Source: Callorhinus ursinus (taxonomy: Eukaryota; Chordata; Mammalia; Carnivora; Otariidae). Taken from it: a DNA stretch of 64,000 nt. The stretch is taken from assembly GCF_003265705.1 (NCBI RefSeq), contig NW_020313255.1, positions 319,013 to 383,012 on the forward strand. Direction: 5' to 3'. Of this stretch, positions 11,300 through 23,425 are shown piece after piece; position 1 is the stretch's first letter, and each line of letters opens with the position of its first letter. The notes beneath the pieces were generated by a model that saw nothing but the letters and a program-made list of their open reading frames with translations, did not search any database and was not told the origin of the DNA. Position numbers and translations under genes: made by a program.

Positions 11300-11550
11300 C
11301 TTTGGCGGCTGCTGCCGGTGGCCCGGCACTGCCCGCTCAGCCTGACAGGGGCAGGCTCGCTGGCTGCTCCGGGAATGCAGCAAACGGAGCGCGAGCCCTT
11401 GGGGTGGGGAGGGCGCGAGGAGCCGGGGGGGAGAGGAGGAGGAGGAGGGGGAGGAGGGCAGAGAGTCTCCGCGCTGGGCTCGGCGGCCGCAGCTCAGCTG
11501 CACCCAGCCCGGCTCTCCGGGGCAGCGCACAGCATCTAAATGAAGAGGCC
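11300..11550 (-). other. Candidate proximal non-coding first exon of NACC2
   Basis: On the minus strand a GC-rich leader-like sequence with CT-rich tracts ends GCCGCCAAAG followed by GTAGGT, a near-consensus splice donor (last exon base 11300). It sits 1.36 kb upstream of the acceptor of the coding exon, in CpG-rich DNA, with a conserved-looking promoter block just upstream. The 5' boundary is a guess. No long coding frame continues into the coding exon, as expected for a 5'UTR exon. Transcript evidence was not available. Confidence 0.4.
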
Positions 11551-11559
11551 GGATGCAGA

Positions 11560-11890
11560 CGGACATTCAGGCAGCTCTCGGGAATGAATAGCCGCCTTTG
11601 ATTTCGGAGCCCAAGTAAATGCCAGCTCCAGCCCCAGCTTTAAAAACAGTGGAGTGCCGGTGCCAGAGGAATGCACGGCTCCGGGTGTTGGTACAAGACA
11701 GACTTTGATGACTCACCGCAATGCAAACAAAGATGGCAGAAATACTGTACTGTACGTGGGGAAACGCTCCGTGGTGCCACGGCAACTGAGCGCCCGAGAT
11801 TTATGGTGCAGCTCTGCATGTGAATTACCCAGTAAACTGCCGCTCTGCCATCCAGTAGAGCCCGAGTGTCAAAGCATTTAAACTATTCCA
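11560..11890. promoter_or_regulatory. Conserved-looking promoter/enhancer block next to the proximal first exon
   Basis: A ~330-bp block of balanced composition lies between very GC-rich neighbours. It carries a perfect AP-1 site TGACTCA (11709-11715), an RFX X-box-like GGTGCCACGGCAAC (11773-11786, one mismatch in the left half), ATGCAAA/ACAAAG POU- and SOX/TCF-like words near 11721-11732, and CTTTGATT at about 11597-11604. No repeat family was recognised. The functional role is inferred only. Confidence 0.4.
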
Positions 11891-11929
11891 AACAGTCTGC
11901 AGGGCTGGCAGAGCCACCCAACTCCTCCA

Positions 11930-12050
11930 GGGCAGGCGGGGGGGCCGGGGCGCGGGGGGGGCGCGGGGGGAGGGGCTGGGGGACGAGGGGGGGGGGGGGG
12001 CAGGGTACCAGCCGCATGAGGGGGGGGAGCCCGGGGGGGGGGGGCAGGAG
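11930..12050 (+). repeat. G-rich low-complexity tract
   Basis: Multiple G runs of 7-14 bases are broken by C or A, with high G-quadruplex potential on the plus strand (C-rich on the NACC2 sense strand). Confidence 0.85.
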
Positions 12051-15000
12051 GGGCTACGGGAAAAGCAGCATGAGAAGACGGGAAGGGGGTGAAGAGAACG
12101 AAGTGGGAGAGGAGGCCCGAGGCCCCGCAGCGCCCCACTCGGCCTCCACACTTCTCCCTGGGTCCCCGGAGCAGTCAGGCCCAACTCATACAGCCCACAC
12201 CCCATCCCACTTGCCCAGGGAAGTCACCCTGTCCCCCAACCGCCGACACGGGGCTTGTCAAGAACAACTCTGTGCGTGCAGCTGGGCCAGGCCCCGGTGG
12301 ACGCAACCAGCAGCCCCGACGGACCCATCCCCACGGGCGGGCAGCAAAGTCACCACCCGTGAGGGTGACGGTACGAAGGAGGCCAGGCTGCCGCGCAGGG
12401 CCCACTGCATCCTACCGCCCCTGGGCCTCTCTCAGGAGGGGAGGCTGTGCTGTGCATGCTGCCTGTCCTGTTCCAGGCTCACACCGCCTACGGCCCGCCC
12501 AGCCTCGGTTTCCCCTCTTGCCACCAACTGTGGCCCTGGGAAGACCTTAGGCACCTGGAGAGAGGCAGGGGGTCCAGACCGGCAGGGTCAGAGGTCCGGT
12601 CCCCTGCAGCCCCCGGCACAGGTGGGCCACCACCCTGACAACTAACCCTGGTGGCTGGAGCAGGGAGGGCCTGGGGGGGCCAGGCAGCAGCCCTCCCACC
12701 GGCAAGTGGCATCCGGAAAGAAAGAAAGGGCCATCTGGCGCTTCCCCATTCCCACGGCGGCTCAGCTTCCGAGAGCAGATAAAACACTGCGGAAGAACGG
12801 AGCAGGAAGAAACCCAGGTGTAGGGAAGCGCCCAGCGGCCAGCAGCAGGGGCTCCTCCAGGGGCGGCTCTGGGCCTCCTGCAGGGGGCTGAGAACTACCC
12901 TCCAGGAGATGACAAACTCTGTGGGTGCAGCGTTGACAGAACTGGTCCCCGCTCGCTGCTCTGAGGATGCAGGGGCCGGCCGGGGGACTCAGGGGCCTGA
13001 CCCTCAGCCCCCCAGGGCCCCGGTGATGCAGCGAGGCCAGACCTCAGCCCTCCCTCACCTCTAGCTGCATGAAGCAAGTCCAGCAGGCAGACGGGCTTCA
13101 GGCCACACGCCCCTCACAGCCAGGTCCCCACTGCCCTTAGGAAGGTCCTGGGGCCACGGTCAGCCGTCGCCTGGGGGACAGCCACTAGGCTGCCCTGAGC
13201 AGCAGCTCCAAGGAGGGGGGCAGCCTTGCCAGCTCACCTTTATCCAAATCCAGAAAGACCGACCCAGGGAAGCCCCTGCCGGAAGCCCTGTCAGGCCCCC
13301 AGACTGGGGATGGTCTCCTTCTCTTGGGGCGCAGGGGAAGTCCAATGGTGGTGGAAGTCCCCCTCAAGATGAGGGGGCTGAAGCCTTGGGGTGGGGGCAG
13401 GGGACACAGCCCCCACATGCCACGCAGCCACAAAGGGAAGCAGACTAGGGCACAGGCAGGGCCAAAATGGGGAAACAGAGGCCAAAGTTTGGTGGAACTG
13501 TGCTGGGGAGGGAAGGGGAGGGCAGGGCCAACCTTGGCCTGGGTGCAGGACTTGGCCCCCAGGCCCCAGTGCACACAACCTGCACTCCCTGGGACAGACC
13601 CGCCAACTTCAGGACTCTGCCTCTTTGTCACCTCCTCCGAGAAGCCTGCCAGGCGCCACTCTTGAGCTGAACAAGGGCAGGGTGGGTCTGCCCAATGCCG
13701 GCTGGGCATTTAGGCAAATGCTGGGGCACGCCAGGGAGGGCCGCAAGTGTGGGGCTGTGCTGGCCAGTGACAGTGCATTGGAGAAGAGCCCCCCAAATGG
13801 CCCCTTCACAGACCCACCGCACCTACTGCCAGGAGTCTCCCAGAAAGCCAGGCAGGCTCCCCTGGGCCAGACGAGGGCTCTGGCGCTGAGGGGGGGGGGG
13901 CCCAGGCCGGCGGGGGGGGGCAGAGACCAGCAACGCTGCACTGGGCACCAATTCCCAGAGGGCCCCAACTGCCTGGGGCTGGGCAGGGAAGTGGCCAGGT
14001 CCCAAACTGAGAGCAGGGGACAGCGTGAGGCCCTCAGAACCCGTCCCTTCAGAAAGCAGGCCCTGCCTGGTCGGCTGGGTCGGAATCCTGGGTCCCAGCA
14101 GGCCAGCGCGCCCCCCCCACCTCACGCCAGCCCCGCCCCGACTACTTTGTGTCCACGTCCTGTGGCCTCAAGCAGGTGGCACCACATCTGGGATACTCAT
14201 CTGTCAAGGGGGGTCGGGTTTACCCTGGACGGTCACCGCAGGGTCGAGGGCAATGGCATTCGTCAGGCACTCGGCTCAAGCCTGGCACGATGCCTTGGTA
14301 AACGGCACCTCGAGGACGCCTACCTGCCGTGACCTGCACGGGAGGCGGTGGTCAGGTGGGTGTCTCCCTCCGCCCCCCTCCCCTGCCCGTCTCGGCCAGC
14401 CCCTGCGCCCTAGGGTTGCGGGCCAGGCTGCGCACCCAGAGAGGGACCATTATTCTCCTAGAAGGTGATGAGGCCGTCTGATCCCCGGGGAGAGGGGACA
14501 GCCGGGCTGTTGCCCCTGTGTCCTCAAGCCACCTGCATGGGCGGCGCCGCTGCCCCACAGCCCAGCCCCTGGGAGCCCCGGGGCCGGGGGAGGGGGGGTT
14601 CGATTGCTTTCTTAGAAGCCTTGGCCAGGACGCGAACAAAGCTGGACTTCAGGAGAAAAGAATAAAATAAAGGCTTGGTTTACATGCCCAGAGCCATGAA
14701 AACAGGACAGGCCTCGGGCCGACAGACCCTCGCACGGTGGCCAGACAGGAGCGCCCCAGGACCTGAGCGGGCTGGGGGCAGCAGGGACACCCCCTCACCT
14801 TTCCCTGTGTGGCGGGGCCCAGGCCCACAAGAACACCTTTCCCCTTCTATGCCTCAGTTTCCCCATCTCCCGGCTTCCCGGGCAACCCCCATTGGGTTCC
14901 CCCCACCCCACAGCAACAGTCGCCAACCCAGTGGCGTCTGGAAGGTTCTGAAGAGCCAGGAGGACCATCAGAGATCTCTCCATTCATTCTGGCCATCCTC

Positions 15001-15160
15001 AAAGCCACTGCACCACGGAACCCTCCCCCCTCATAATGCCCTTCAGAATGGAACCCACTTTGGGAAACCCCAAAGCCAGAGTCCAGCCCCTGTAGCTGTG
15101 CCAGCTCAGGGGGTCCCCACCCCAAACAGACTCCAAGACCTCCCCCAGAATGAGAAAACA
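12051..15160. other. Intronic sequence, no gene recognised
   Basis: GC-rich intron. At 14590-14700 a short AT-richer patch ('agaataaaataaaggc') could be a small conserved element. G runs occur near 13889-13918. No interspersed repeat could be named with confidence. Confidence 0.5.
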
Positions 15161-15163
15161 TGG

Positions 15164-15164
<1 letters not shown>

Positions 15165-15209
<45 letters not shown>
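15165..15209. repeat. (TG)n microsatellite, about 22 repeats
   Basis: Uninterrupted alternating T/G for about 45 bases. It is a typical polymorphic marker and can adopt Z-DNA. Confidence 0.98.
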
Positions 15210-15210
<1 letters not shown>

Positions 15211-15624
15211 GGTGTCTCTTCTCCCAAGAGCTGCAGACATGCACCCACACAGGGCCCGAGGGCCTAGGCAGCATGCAAGTGGGGCACGGATTCTCGGGGT
15301 GTGGCCAGGCCACGGCCGGCCACACTGGGCTCTATCAGGTACCAGGAGCACGCCAAGGACTTCCCTTTGGGGCTCAGAGGGCCAGAGAAGGATGGGCCAT
15401 CCAAGAGGAGGGGCCTCCTTCCCAGGACCCCACCCAGACCCGGCTCCAAGGTCTGCAGCTCCCTGCCAGACTTCCTCAGAAGCCCTGCCAGGACCCCAGC
15501 CCCGCTGCTCCTCATTCTCCCATACCCGCCCAACCCCCACCCCCAGATCCCAGGGAGCCTCCTCTGGCAGAGGAATGCAGCGTTTCACTTCTGCAGGGTC
15601 ACCACCAGCAAGGGAAGGAGAGGC

Positions 15625-15720
15625 AAGGTAACTGAAATTAAATACAATTACTGTGCAGGATTTAATTTTTCCAATCTAGTAAGAGGCCCGGGCCTGAGCA
15701 AACACACAGCTAGTACACTG
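15625..15720. promoter_or_regulatory. AT-rich islet, candidate conserved non-coding element
   Basis: 'gaaattaaatacaattactg' and 'ggatttaatttttccaatc' form a unique AT-rich islet in GC-rich intron, with homeodomain-type TAAT/AATTA cores. No repeat signature was seen. The call is inferred from composition only. Confidence 0.3.
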
Positions 15721-15724
15721 CAGC

Positions 15725-17235
15725 GGGCACAGAGGGAGGCAGACGCACCAGGAACAAAGGGCCCCCTCCTGCCTCCCTGCCTCCCCTGCGCAGAGGCCGA
15801 AGCCCATCCTGGGGGCTGCCCCCGCCATCCTGGGAGAAGCCAGTCCGGCCACAGGGACACCTCCTAAAAGTCAAGGTGCTCGGGGGTCCGGGGCCCGGAG
15901 GGAGACGAGGTACCCTGTGAGTCGGCGCGCACACACTGAGCCGTCAAGGCTGCTAAGAGAGGGTGAGGGGGGGTCGGCGGGGAGGGAGGCTCACTTTGGA
16001 CCGAGGCCTGCAGAGCACCTGCCTTGGCTTTTCAGTGACAGGGCAGGCTCTGGTTATGGGGAGCAGAAGCTCACTTCCATCCCCAACCCCAGTTAATGCT
16101 CTGGCTCTGCTCCTCTGAGGGGGCCAGGGAGGGAGGTGGGCCCTTCGAGGGTAGAGGGGCTGGTTCTCAGCACAGCCCAGCTCAGGGCGGGCCAGGTCCC
16201 CTGGGGGCTGGGCGAGGCACCAACCAGCTTGGGCCTCGGGTATGCATTCAACTTTTAATACATCCTAAAACGGCCGAGCAGCCACAGCCTTGCTGCTAAT
16301 GGAAGGGCCAGTCACCCCTCAAGGACCAGGGTGAGCAGAAGCAGGGCTCCAGGGTGAGGTCTCTGCTGCCAGGAGCCCCCTCCACCCAGCCCCCAACGCG
16401 CAGCCCCCGCACCTACTGTGCGCCTGCGTCCCAGCCCCTGCTCTCCGGGTGGGTGTGGACGAGGAGACCACGGCACCGACAGCGTGACCCTGCAGAGGCC
16501 TGGGGGCCAGGACCTGCCCTCTCCCCACCCAGCATCCCGCGTCGGCACCCAGCCAGCGCAAGCTTCGTTGTAAAGAGAGGGAGGGGCCCCCAGAGCTCGG
16601 CGGCAGAGGAGACCCCCAGGGGAAGGGGCACACAGGCCCCCAGAAACTCCCACCCTGGCTCACCGCACTCCAGGCACCTGGCGCCTCCGCCCCAGACCAC
16701 AGCCTGGACCAGCATCAAGCCTCAGAGCCGGTTTTAACTCCACTAACACACGTTTGCCTGGAACCTTTTTTTTTCCCCCCCGAACAGAAAAGGGCAGCAA
16801 GCCAGAATCTGCAAATTCAAACATGTGCTTATCAAGTCTTCCCCCTTGCTGCCCCAAGGAGAGCGCCACAGACACAGGGCTGGTCCTCAGAGACCAGCAC
16901 ACGCCCAAGGACCCAGGGCACCGGGCAGGCCACCAACGGCCATCAGAGCCACGCTGCAGGGCCAGGGGGCTGGGCTCAGGCTGGGAAGACACCCATCGGA
17001 CGGGACAGCGGGTCCTGTGTCCGGGTAGGCATCCCACAGTGCAGGCTCTGACAAGGGTCCAGTCCAGTGGCCAGTGTGGCCCACCGAGCACGACCGCCTG
17101 CCACCGACATGCCAGCCTCCGACCCTTCCCTCAAATATGCTGACTCTAGCGTGGGCATGGGGTTGGGGACAAACAAACACGGTGTGAACGGTCCCTCAGA
17201 GGAGGAGCCGGGAGCCCTATGGACCCAGCAAGTCC
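15725..17235. other. Intronic sequence, no gene recognised
   Basis: GC-rich intron. Minor AT-richer patches occur at 16245-16270 and 16735-16840. No repeat family or exon can be supported. Confidence 0.5.
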
Positions 17236-17239
17236 TCAC

Positions 17240-17410
17240 ACATGAGTCACAGAACAGTTCCAGAAGGCTTCCGAAGAATGTGAAGCAGTGTTTTGAACAG
17301 AGCCGACAATCTCCCTCACCGTATTTGTAATTTAAATAACGTAAGCTTGAAGAGTGTCTCCCTCGGGCATAGTTTAATAACTTAAAAAGCCAGCTCTGCG
17401 CACATGCAGA
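17240..17410. promoter_or_regulatory. AT-rich islet, candidate conserved non-coding element
   Basis: A unique stretch with ATGAGTCA near its left end (AP-1-like) and 'gtatttgtaatttaaataac', 'agtttaataacttaaaaag'. It is neither SINE nor L1 and stands out from ~65-70% GC surroundings. Confidence 0.3.
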
Positions 17411-17689
17411 CGGGCCTTCTCCTCCCTTATCAGCTGTCGTGAGGTACCCCCCCTCGCACCCCTGGCTCGGGGGTACTCGGGGGCTGCCCAGACTGAGCTG
17501 GCCAGGCCCCAGGGAGCTGGACCCTCTCCTCAGCCCACATAGCACTCTCCCCTGCCGATGGCCCGTGGTGGGGGTACAGGGGGTCCCAGAGCACCTGGGG
17601 GCCAGGTGGGGGGTCCCCGGTGGGCGGCAGGAGGCGGGCGCTGCCCTGTGCCGGTCACCAACTCCTTACCCACAGCGACTCCGCCACAC

Positions 17690-17830
17690 ACCCCCGCCCG
17701 TTAATATTCATAGCCCTTCCTCATCTGCATATCATGCCATAAATAGTCGAGGTAAGACACAAAGCTCCCCTGCATTTCTAATTATGCTTAAAAACCTAAT
17801 GTAAATCAGACCGACACAGAAATACTAAAT
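17690..17830. promoter_or_regulatory. AT-rich islet with homeodomain and CArG-like words
   Basis: Contains TTAATATTCAT, CATCTGCATATC, CCATAAATAG (one mismatch from the SRF CArG box) and 'ctaattatgctt'. It is unique sequence. A regulatory role is inferred only. Confidence 0.35.
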
Positions 17831-17834
17831 CAGC

Positions 17835-19040
17835 CGCTGGGGGGGGGGGGCAAATACACAGGGACGGGGCCACCACGCAGCAGACCCCACCTCGGAGCTC
17901 CAGGCAAGCAGGCTGCTGGTGATGGTGGCCTGGGGCTGGGTGGCAGGGTCCCCAGCCATTTCCTGGCCAACCTCAGCCCTGTCGGCCCTCAAGTCAGAGA
18001 CAAGCGTGGGGTGGGGGACATGCCCACAGAAGCCCAGGGATGCGCCCCCGTCCCCCAGGGCCAGCCAGCCTGTCTCACCTGCTCCCTACGGGGTTTCCAG
18101 CATGTGCCTCCTTCCCTGCCCAAGGACACTCAGCTGCCCACCTGACGCGGCCAGCCGGCTCACAGAGGCCCCCGTGGTCCGTGAGGGTCTACCCCATGGG
18201 TGGGGGCTGTCTCCACCACCCTGTCTCCACGTTTAACGCTCTGAACACCCTGCCCGCCCCCCCCCACCCCCCTGCCTGCTCAGCTCACCCAGTGGTGCAG
18301 AACCATATGTCCCCACCCTCTGGGGTGACGCCCCACTCTAGGGACGGAATCCTGGACAAAGCGCCAAGCCACTTAAGGGCCACGAGGGTGGGAGGGTGGG
18401 TCTTCTGAGCCCGGAGAAGGCTCCAGCCCTGCACGGGCAGGAGAGGTCTGGGTGGGCTCCAGCCAGCTCTGCCGCCTGGGGCCAGGCCTCCTGCCTGCAG
18501 GGAGACACTGCACAGAAGCCTAGAGAACAGGAGGGTCTGGGCCAAGGAAGAAGACAGAGGCCACGCCAGCTATTTAGGGCCCGATACAGTGCCCACCCTC
18601 ACAGGCGGGCATCAAAGGGGCATCTGGGACCCCAGCAGGTGGCACTGATAGATCTCAGGGCCCCTGTGGGCCAGGTTGCAGCTGGTGCACCAGGGGCCCC
18701 CGGGCAAAGCTCAGCCAGTGAGCGTAGAGGTGCTCAAGCCTCCACCTGGCCCGGCAGGCACCACCCCTCACCCAGACCCCAAATGCCCCCAGCCCTGCCT
18801 TCCTGAGCAGCACACACCCCGGCCCAGCCCCTGGTCCTGGCCCCCAGCTGCAGCCAAGACCCAGCCTGGCCTCTCGTCCAGGAGCAGGGCACCTGGGCTG
18901 GCATGGCCCTGCTCCTCCGGGGTGCGGTGGCGGGACTACCTCGGGGGACCTGTGGGAGGCACGGGCCCAAGTGACACAGGGGTTGCCCCACTCTGCCTTC
19001 AGAGGAGACACAGAGCCTGCTGCCCGCATCTGCCTGGCAT
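17835..19040. other. Intronic sequence, no gene recognised
   Basis: GC-rich intron. It holds one CTCF-core-like word, CCAGCAGGTGGC, at 18632-18643, and a G run at about 17840-17850. Confidence 0.45.
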
Positions 19041-19044
19041 CACG

Positions 19045-19380
19045 CCCAGACCTATTTTTAAGCCCATTTACTAGAAATCCCACAAATTAAAGGAAATACA
19101 GATAATGCAGTAAGAATCCTGGGGGCCGAATAAAAGCTACACATAATTGTCCTTGTGCTCCAATGTGAGAATCTTAACCACAAACCCCGATCTCCCCAAG
19201 CCCTTGTGCAAGGCGGACGCATCTTGCTGTGTGTGGAGGAGGAGCGGAGGGGGGTGGGGGTGCGGGTTCTGTGCTCCGCCCGGGATCTGAGGCACAGGCC
19301 GCGGCTTACAGCCGGGGCCATAAAAGGTAATTACTGATATGAAAAATAAAGGCCATAAATACCTGACTTTACAGCCCAGG
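19045..19380. promoter_or_regulatory. Candidate enhancer with MEF2 and perfect SRF CArG sites
   Basis: CTATTTTTAA (19052-19061) fits the MEF2 consensus YTAWWWWTAR. CCATAAAAGG (19318-19327) is a perfect CC(A/T)6GG CArG box, immediately followed by a homeodomain-type TAATTAC. The block is AT-rich, unique and free of recognisable repeats. Pairing of MEF2 and SRF sites is known in muscle and activity-regulated neuronal enhancers. Function here is inferred. Confidence 0.4.
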
Positions 19381-21400
19381 GAATGCCGCTTACCGCCAGG
19401 GCAGTGGGCAGGACCCCACTCCCCTCCCATCAGGGCTCACGGCAGCCCCCAGCCCGTACCTCTCGTGGCTCCCATGGCAAGTCGGGAGGTGGGGGCTGCA
19501 GACACCCAGACCTCGCAGAAACTGCGGCACAGGGACCGGACCAGCCAGCCGGTGTGCCCGGGAAGAGAGGGCCCAGTGCTCACATGGGGAAGGGCAGGAG
19601 CCCCGGGACAGGCTGGCCAGCTGACACAAGGGGGTGAAAGGCCTTCTGTGCAGTCCCTGAGGATCAGCCAGGCCTGCTGTCCCCCCAGGCTGAGGGCCCA
19701 GCCCGGCCCACCCCTTCCCGCCGGCCCATCACACCTCAAGGGTGGAAGTCGACACAGAGGACAAAACAGCAACGGAACACGCCTGGGTGACCATCGAAGA
19801 CGCAGTTGGGCGGGCGTGGCCTCACCACCCTCTGGACTCCAGGGCCCCAGCCCTCCCGGCTCATGCCCCCCACCCCACCGCCAGGTAGCGGCTATCCGGG
19901 TATCCAGCTATGGGCATCGGGCTTACCACGACCTCCCTCCTGCATACCGGAGCCCTCCCAGACCCAAACGCCACCTGAGAGCCTGTGGGGGGGGGGGGGG
20001 TCTGCACAGGTGGAAGGGGAGCCGAGGTGGAGACAGGTGTGTGTGGAACACACCCACACCTCCTGGCCTCAGAGCACACTATTCATCCTGGGTTGTCACA
20101 GAGTAGGGACAAGGCCCACTGGTACCACCACATTCTAGGCTGAAGGAGACTCTCCCCCGCTCGGGGGCTGGGGAGAAGGGACAGCACAGGCCCTTCCCAG
20201 GCCTGGTCCCTAATTGCCCTGGAATCCCAGGGAGGTCAGGGAGGCCACAGCCACCAGCTCACTGCCTGACCGGGGTAGAGTGAGTGAGGTCAGGGCTCCT
20301 GCTACTCCAGCAACACCGGACTGGGTCACGCGCTGCCCCCCACAGTCGGACCCACGGTGGGCACCTGCTCCACGGAGATGCTTCACTTGGCCCCACAGAA
20401 CACGAGGCTTCCCAAGCCCGGCCTTGTCCCTGGGGGGCCCTGGCCATTGAGGGGTCAGCTGGGAATTCAGCCCGCAAGAGAAGCTGGAGGTCCAGGGAAG
20501 GCCGGCGCTCACTCTGAGATAGCAGAGAAAGGAGCCAAGAGAGGCAGGGCAGGGAACGGTGGACAGTGGGGACATGCTGCCCTCTGCCAGGAGAGGGTGG
20601 GGCAGGAGGCCCATGTGGCAGCTGGAGCCAGCGGGTCGCCCCCAGCAAGACACCCAAGACCACCAGCTCAGAAAACAGGCAGGCAGGCAGGCTGGGGAGG
20701 GGAGCAAGCTCAGGAGATAAACATCGATTCCAGATGGCTGGTACACCGTTCCGAGAATTCTCAAACACCTGGCAGTAAAGTAAACGTCCCCTCACCATCA
20801 CAGGGAAGCAGGGCCCCCAAGATCGCTCCAAGATGACCACTGGCTGGGAGGACACCCTCCGACTCGCTGTCCACCTAGGCTCTGTCACGTTACCCATCAA
20901 CACGTTCATTTTTGTCCAGGAAAGATGCAAAGCTCTCTCTCCATAGGAAAAGACAGCCCCAAGGATGAGGGGTTTTGCTCCACAGGACATTAGCCTCGAG
21001 GGGCCAGGAGACCACCCGCTCCCCCAGTGCCCACCCTCCCAGCCAGCCTTCTGCCTGCCGGCCTGTCCGCCCATCCAAATCCTGGGTCACTTGTGGTTGG
21101 AGCCATGTCCCTTCTCCAGGGCAAGGACCAGGGAGGAGCAGTCACCAGGACCGCCCTGTCCAGAGCACCCCCAGAGCTGTGAGCCAGTGAGTGGGTTGGG
21201 GGCGGCGATGCCTGAGGTCTGGCTTTCCGGTCTGACCACGAGGAGACTCTGCGGGGCGGATGAGGGGTCTCATCCATGCTGTCTGTCATGTCTGTTCATC
21301 CATCAAGGATGTAGCTCATGTCCACAGCAGAGAGAAACCTCTCTCATCAGACAAGGAAAGGTGAGCTGTTCTGCGTGTTTACTTCTGACCCATGGTTAAC
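19381..21400. other. Intronic sequence, no gene recognised
   Basis: GC-rich intron with a G run near 19987-20000. No exon, RNA gene or named repeat could be supported. Confidence 0.5.
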
Positions 21401-22084
21401 ACTGCAGGTTCTCTGTGTCTAGACCCAAGATGAGCCCTTTCTCACATTAGGCTGGAATTTTTCCTAACTCTGAAGGGTGTTTGTGACTTACAGTCTCTTA
21501 AGGAGCTGTGTCCTCACACACTAACAGATAATAAATGATTTTGTAAATCTAAAACCTTTAAAATTCCCAGAATATAAAGAAAGGGAATCTCTAATATTGT
21601 AAATAAGCTACCATTTAAGGGGGAGGGGACCGTTTTCAGAGAAACAACCAGCTCAAAAAGTATTTCCATATAAAACTCCAAATTTCCACAATCCTGAATA
21701 AATCAGACTGCCCTGATAACTTGGTGGGGGGGAGACTTAAAAATCTAGCGCCCATTTTAGCATTTTATTATCAAGATCTGGATGTGTTTTCTCATGAGGA
21801 AAGTAGTTAATCTGAATTTCCCAAACTCCTTATACTGTTTGACCAACCAGAGAACTTCTACACTGTGCTCAAGACTATGAAGAAATAGAAAATTTATCGT
21901 TGACTCTATTAAATAATTCAAACTGATATCAAAACTGGAATCAAAATTATGTTAGACTCCCACTTCCGGGAATACGGAACACTGAAAGACTGGAGTGAGG
22001 CTTTAAACTCTGTCAGATAATTCTAACATCTGTCATCCGAAAACACGGAACACACAAACAACACATAAAAACACTCAGTGAACT
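21401..22084. other. AT-rich unclassified sequence bordering the L1 island
   Basis: Composition drops sharply to AT-rich here. Phrases such as 'ttctaacatctgtcatcc' and 'gtttgaccaaccagagaac' are reminiscent of old L1 untranslated regions. I cannot assign a family. Confidence 0.35.
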
Positions 22085-22770
22085 AGGAATCGGGGAGACT
22101 TCCTCAACCTGAAAAACTGCATATGTGAAAATCCACAACCAACATTATACTCAACAGCAGAAGACTGGCTGCTTCTACTATGTGAGGAAGAAGGCAAGGA
22201 GGTCAACACTGTAGGGGAGGCTCTAGTGGAGGCCACTGGGCAGGAAAGTGAAATAAAAATAGTTAGAAAGAAAAAAAGTAAAACTATCTCTATTTGTAGA
22301 TGACATGATCTTGTAACACAGAAAATTCTAAGGAATCAACCAAAAAACTATTAGAGCTAATAAATGAATTCAGCAAGGTTACAAGATCTAAGATCAATAT
22401 ACAAAACTCAAATGTATTTCTGTATGCTACAAACAATCTGAAAATGAAATTTAGTAAATAATTCCATTTATAATGACATCAAAAAGCATAAAATACTTGG
22501 GAATAAATTTAACAGAAGTACTGTAAACATTTACACTTCAAAAGCTGCAAAATTTTGTTGAAAGAAACTAAAGCTCTAAATAGATGGAAAGATACCCATG
22601 TTCATGGATTGGAAGATCTAACATTGTTAAAGTGGCAGTGCTCCCCAAAATGATCCACAGATTCAGTGTGATCCTGATCAAAATCCTGGCTAATATCATC
22701 ACAGAAATTAATAAGCTAATCTTAAAACTCATATGGAAGTAAAAAGAACCCAGAACAGCCAAAACATTAT

Positions 22771-22957
22771 TTTTTTTTAAGATTTTATTCATTTATTTGA
22801 CAGAGAGAGACACAGCGAGAGAGGGAACACAAGCAGGGGGAGTGGGAGAGGGAGAAGCAGCCTTCCCGCCAAGCAGGGAGCCCAGTGCGGGACTCGACCC
22901 GGGATCATGACCTGAGTCAAAGGCAGACGCTTCACGACTGAGCCACCCAGGCGCCCC
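22771..22957 (-). repeat. CAN-SINE nested in L1, with ~15-bp target duplication
   Basis: A reverse full-length SINE (T-run, GAGA tract, 'cgacccgggatcatgacc', 'ccacccaggcgcc'). CAGCCAAAACATTAT flanks it on both sides (22956 region on the right; 22756-22770 on the left). The host L1 sequence rejoins cleanly. Confidence 0.95.
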
Positions 22958-23425
22958 CAGCCAAAACATTATTGAAAAAGAACAAAGTTGGAGCACTCAC
23001 AACTCCCGATTTCAAGACTTACTATGAAGCTACAGTAATCAAAACAGTGTGGTGCTGACATGAGGATACATACACAGATCAGTGGAATTAAAGGGAGAAT
23101 CTAGGATCAAACAACAAGGGGGCCAAGACCATTCAACAGGAAAAGAATAATCTTTTCAAAATATGGTGCTGGGACAACTGGACATCCACATGTAAAAGAA
23201 TGAAGTTGGACCCTCACCTCTCACCATATACAAGAATTAACTTAGAACAAATCAAAGAGTTGAATATAAGAGCTAAAACTATATGACACTTAAAAAGAAA
23301 ACACAGGGGTAAATCTCTGTAACCCTGGATTAGGCAACGGATTCTTAGATATGACCCCAAAAGCACAGACTACAAAAGAAAACCAGATAAATTTGACTTC
23401 ACTAGGTTTTTAAAAACTTTTGTGC

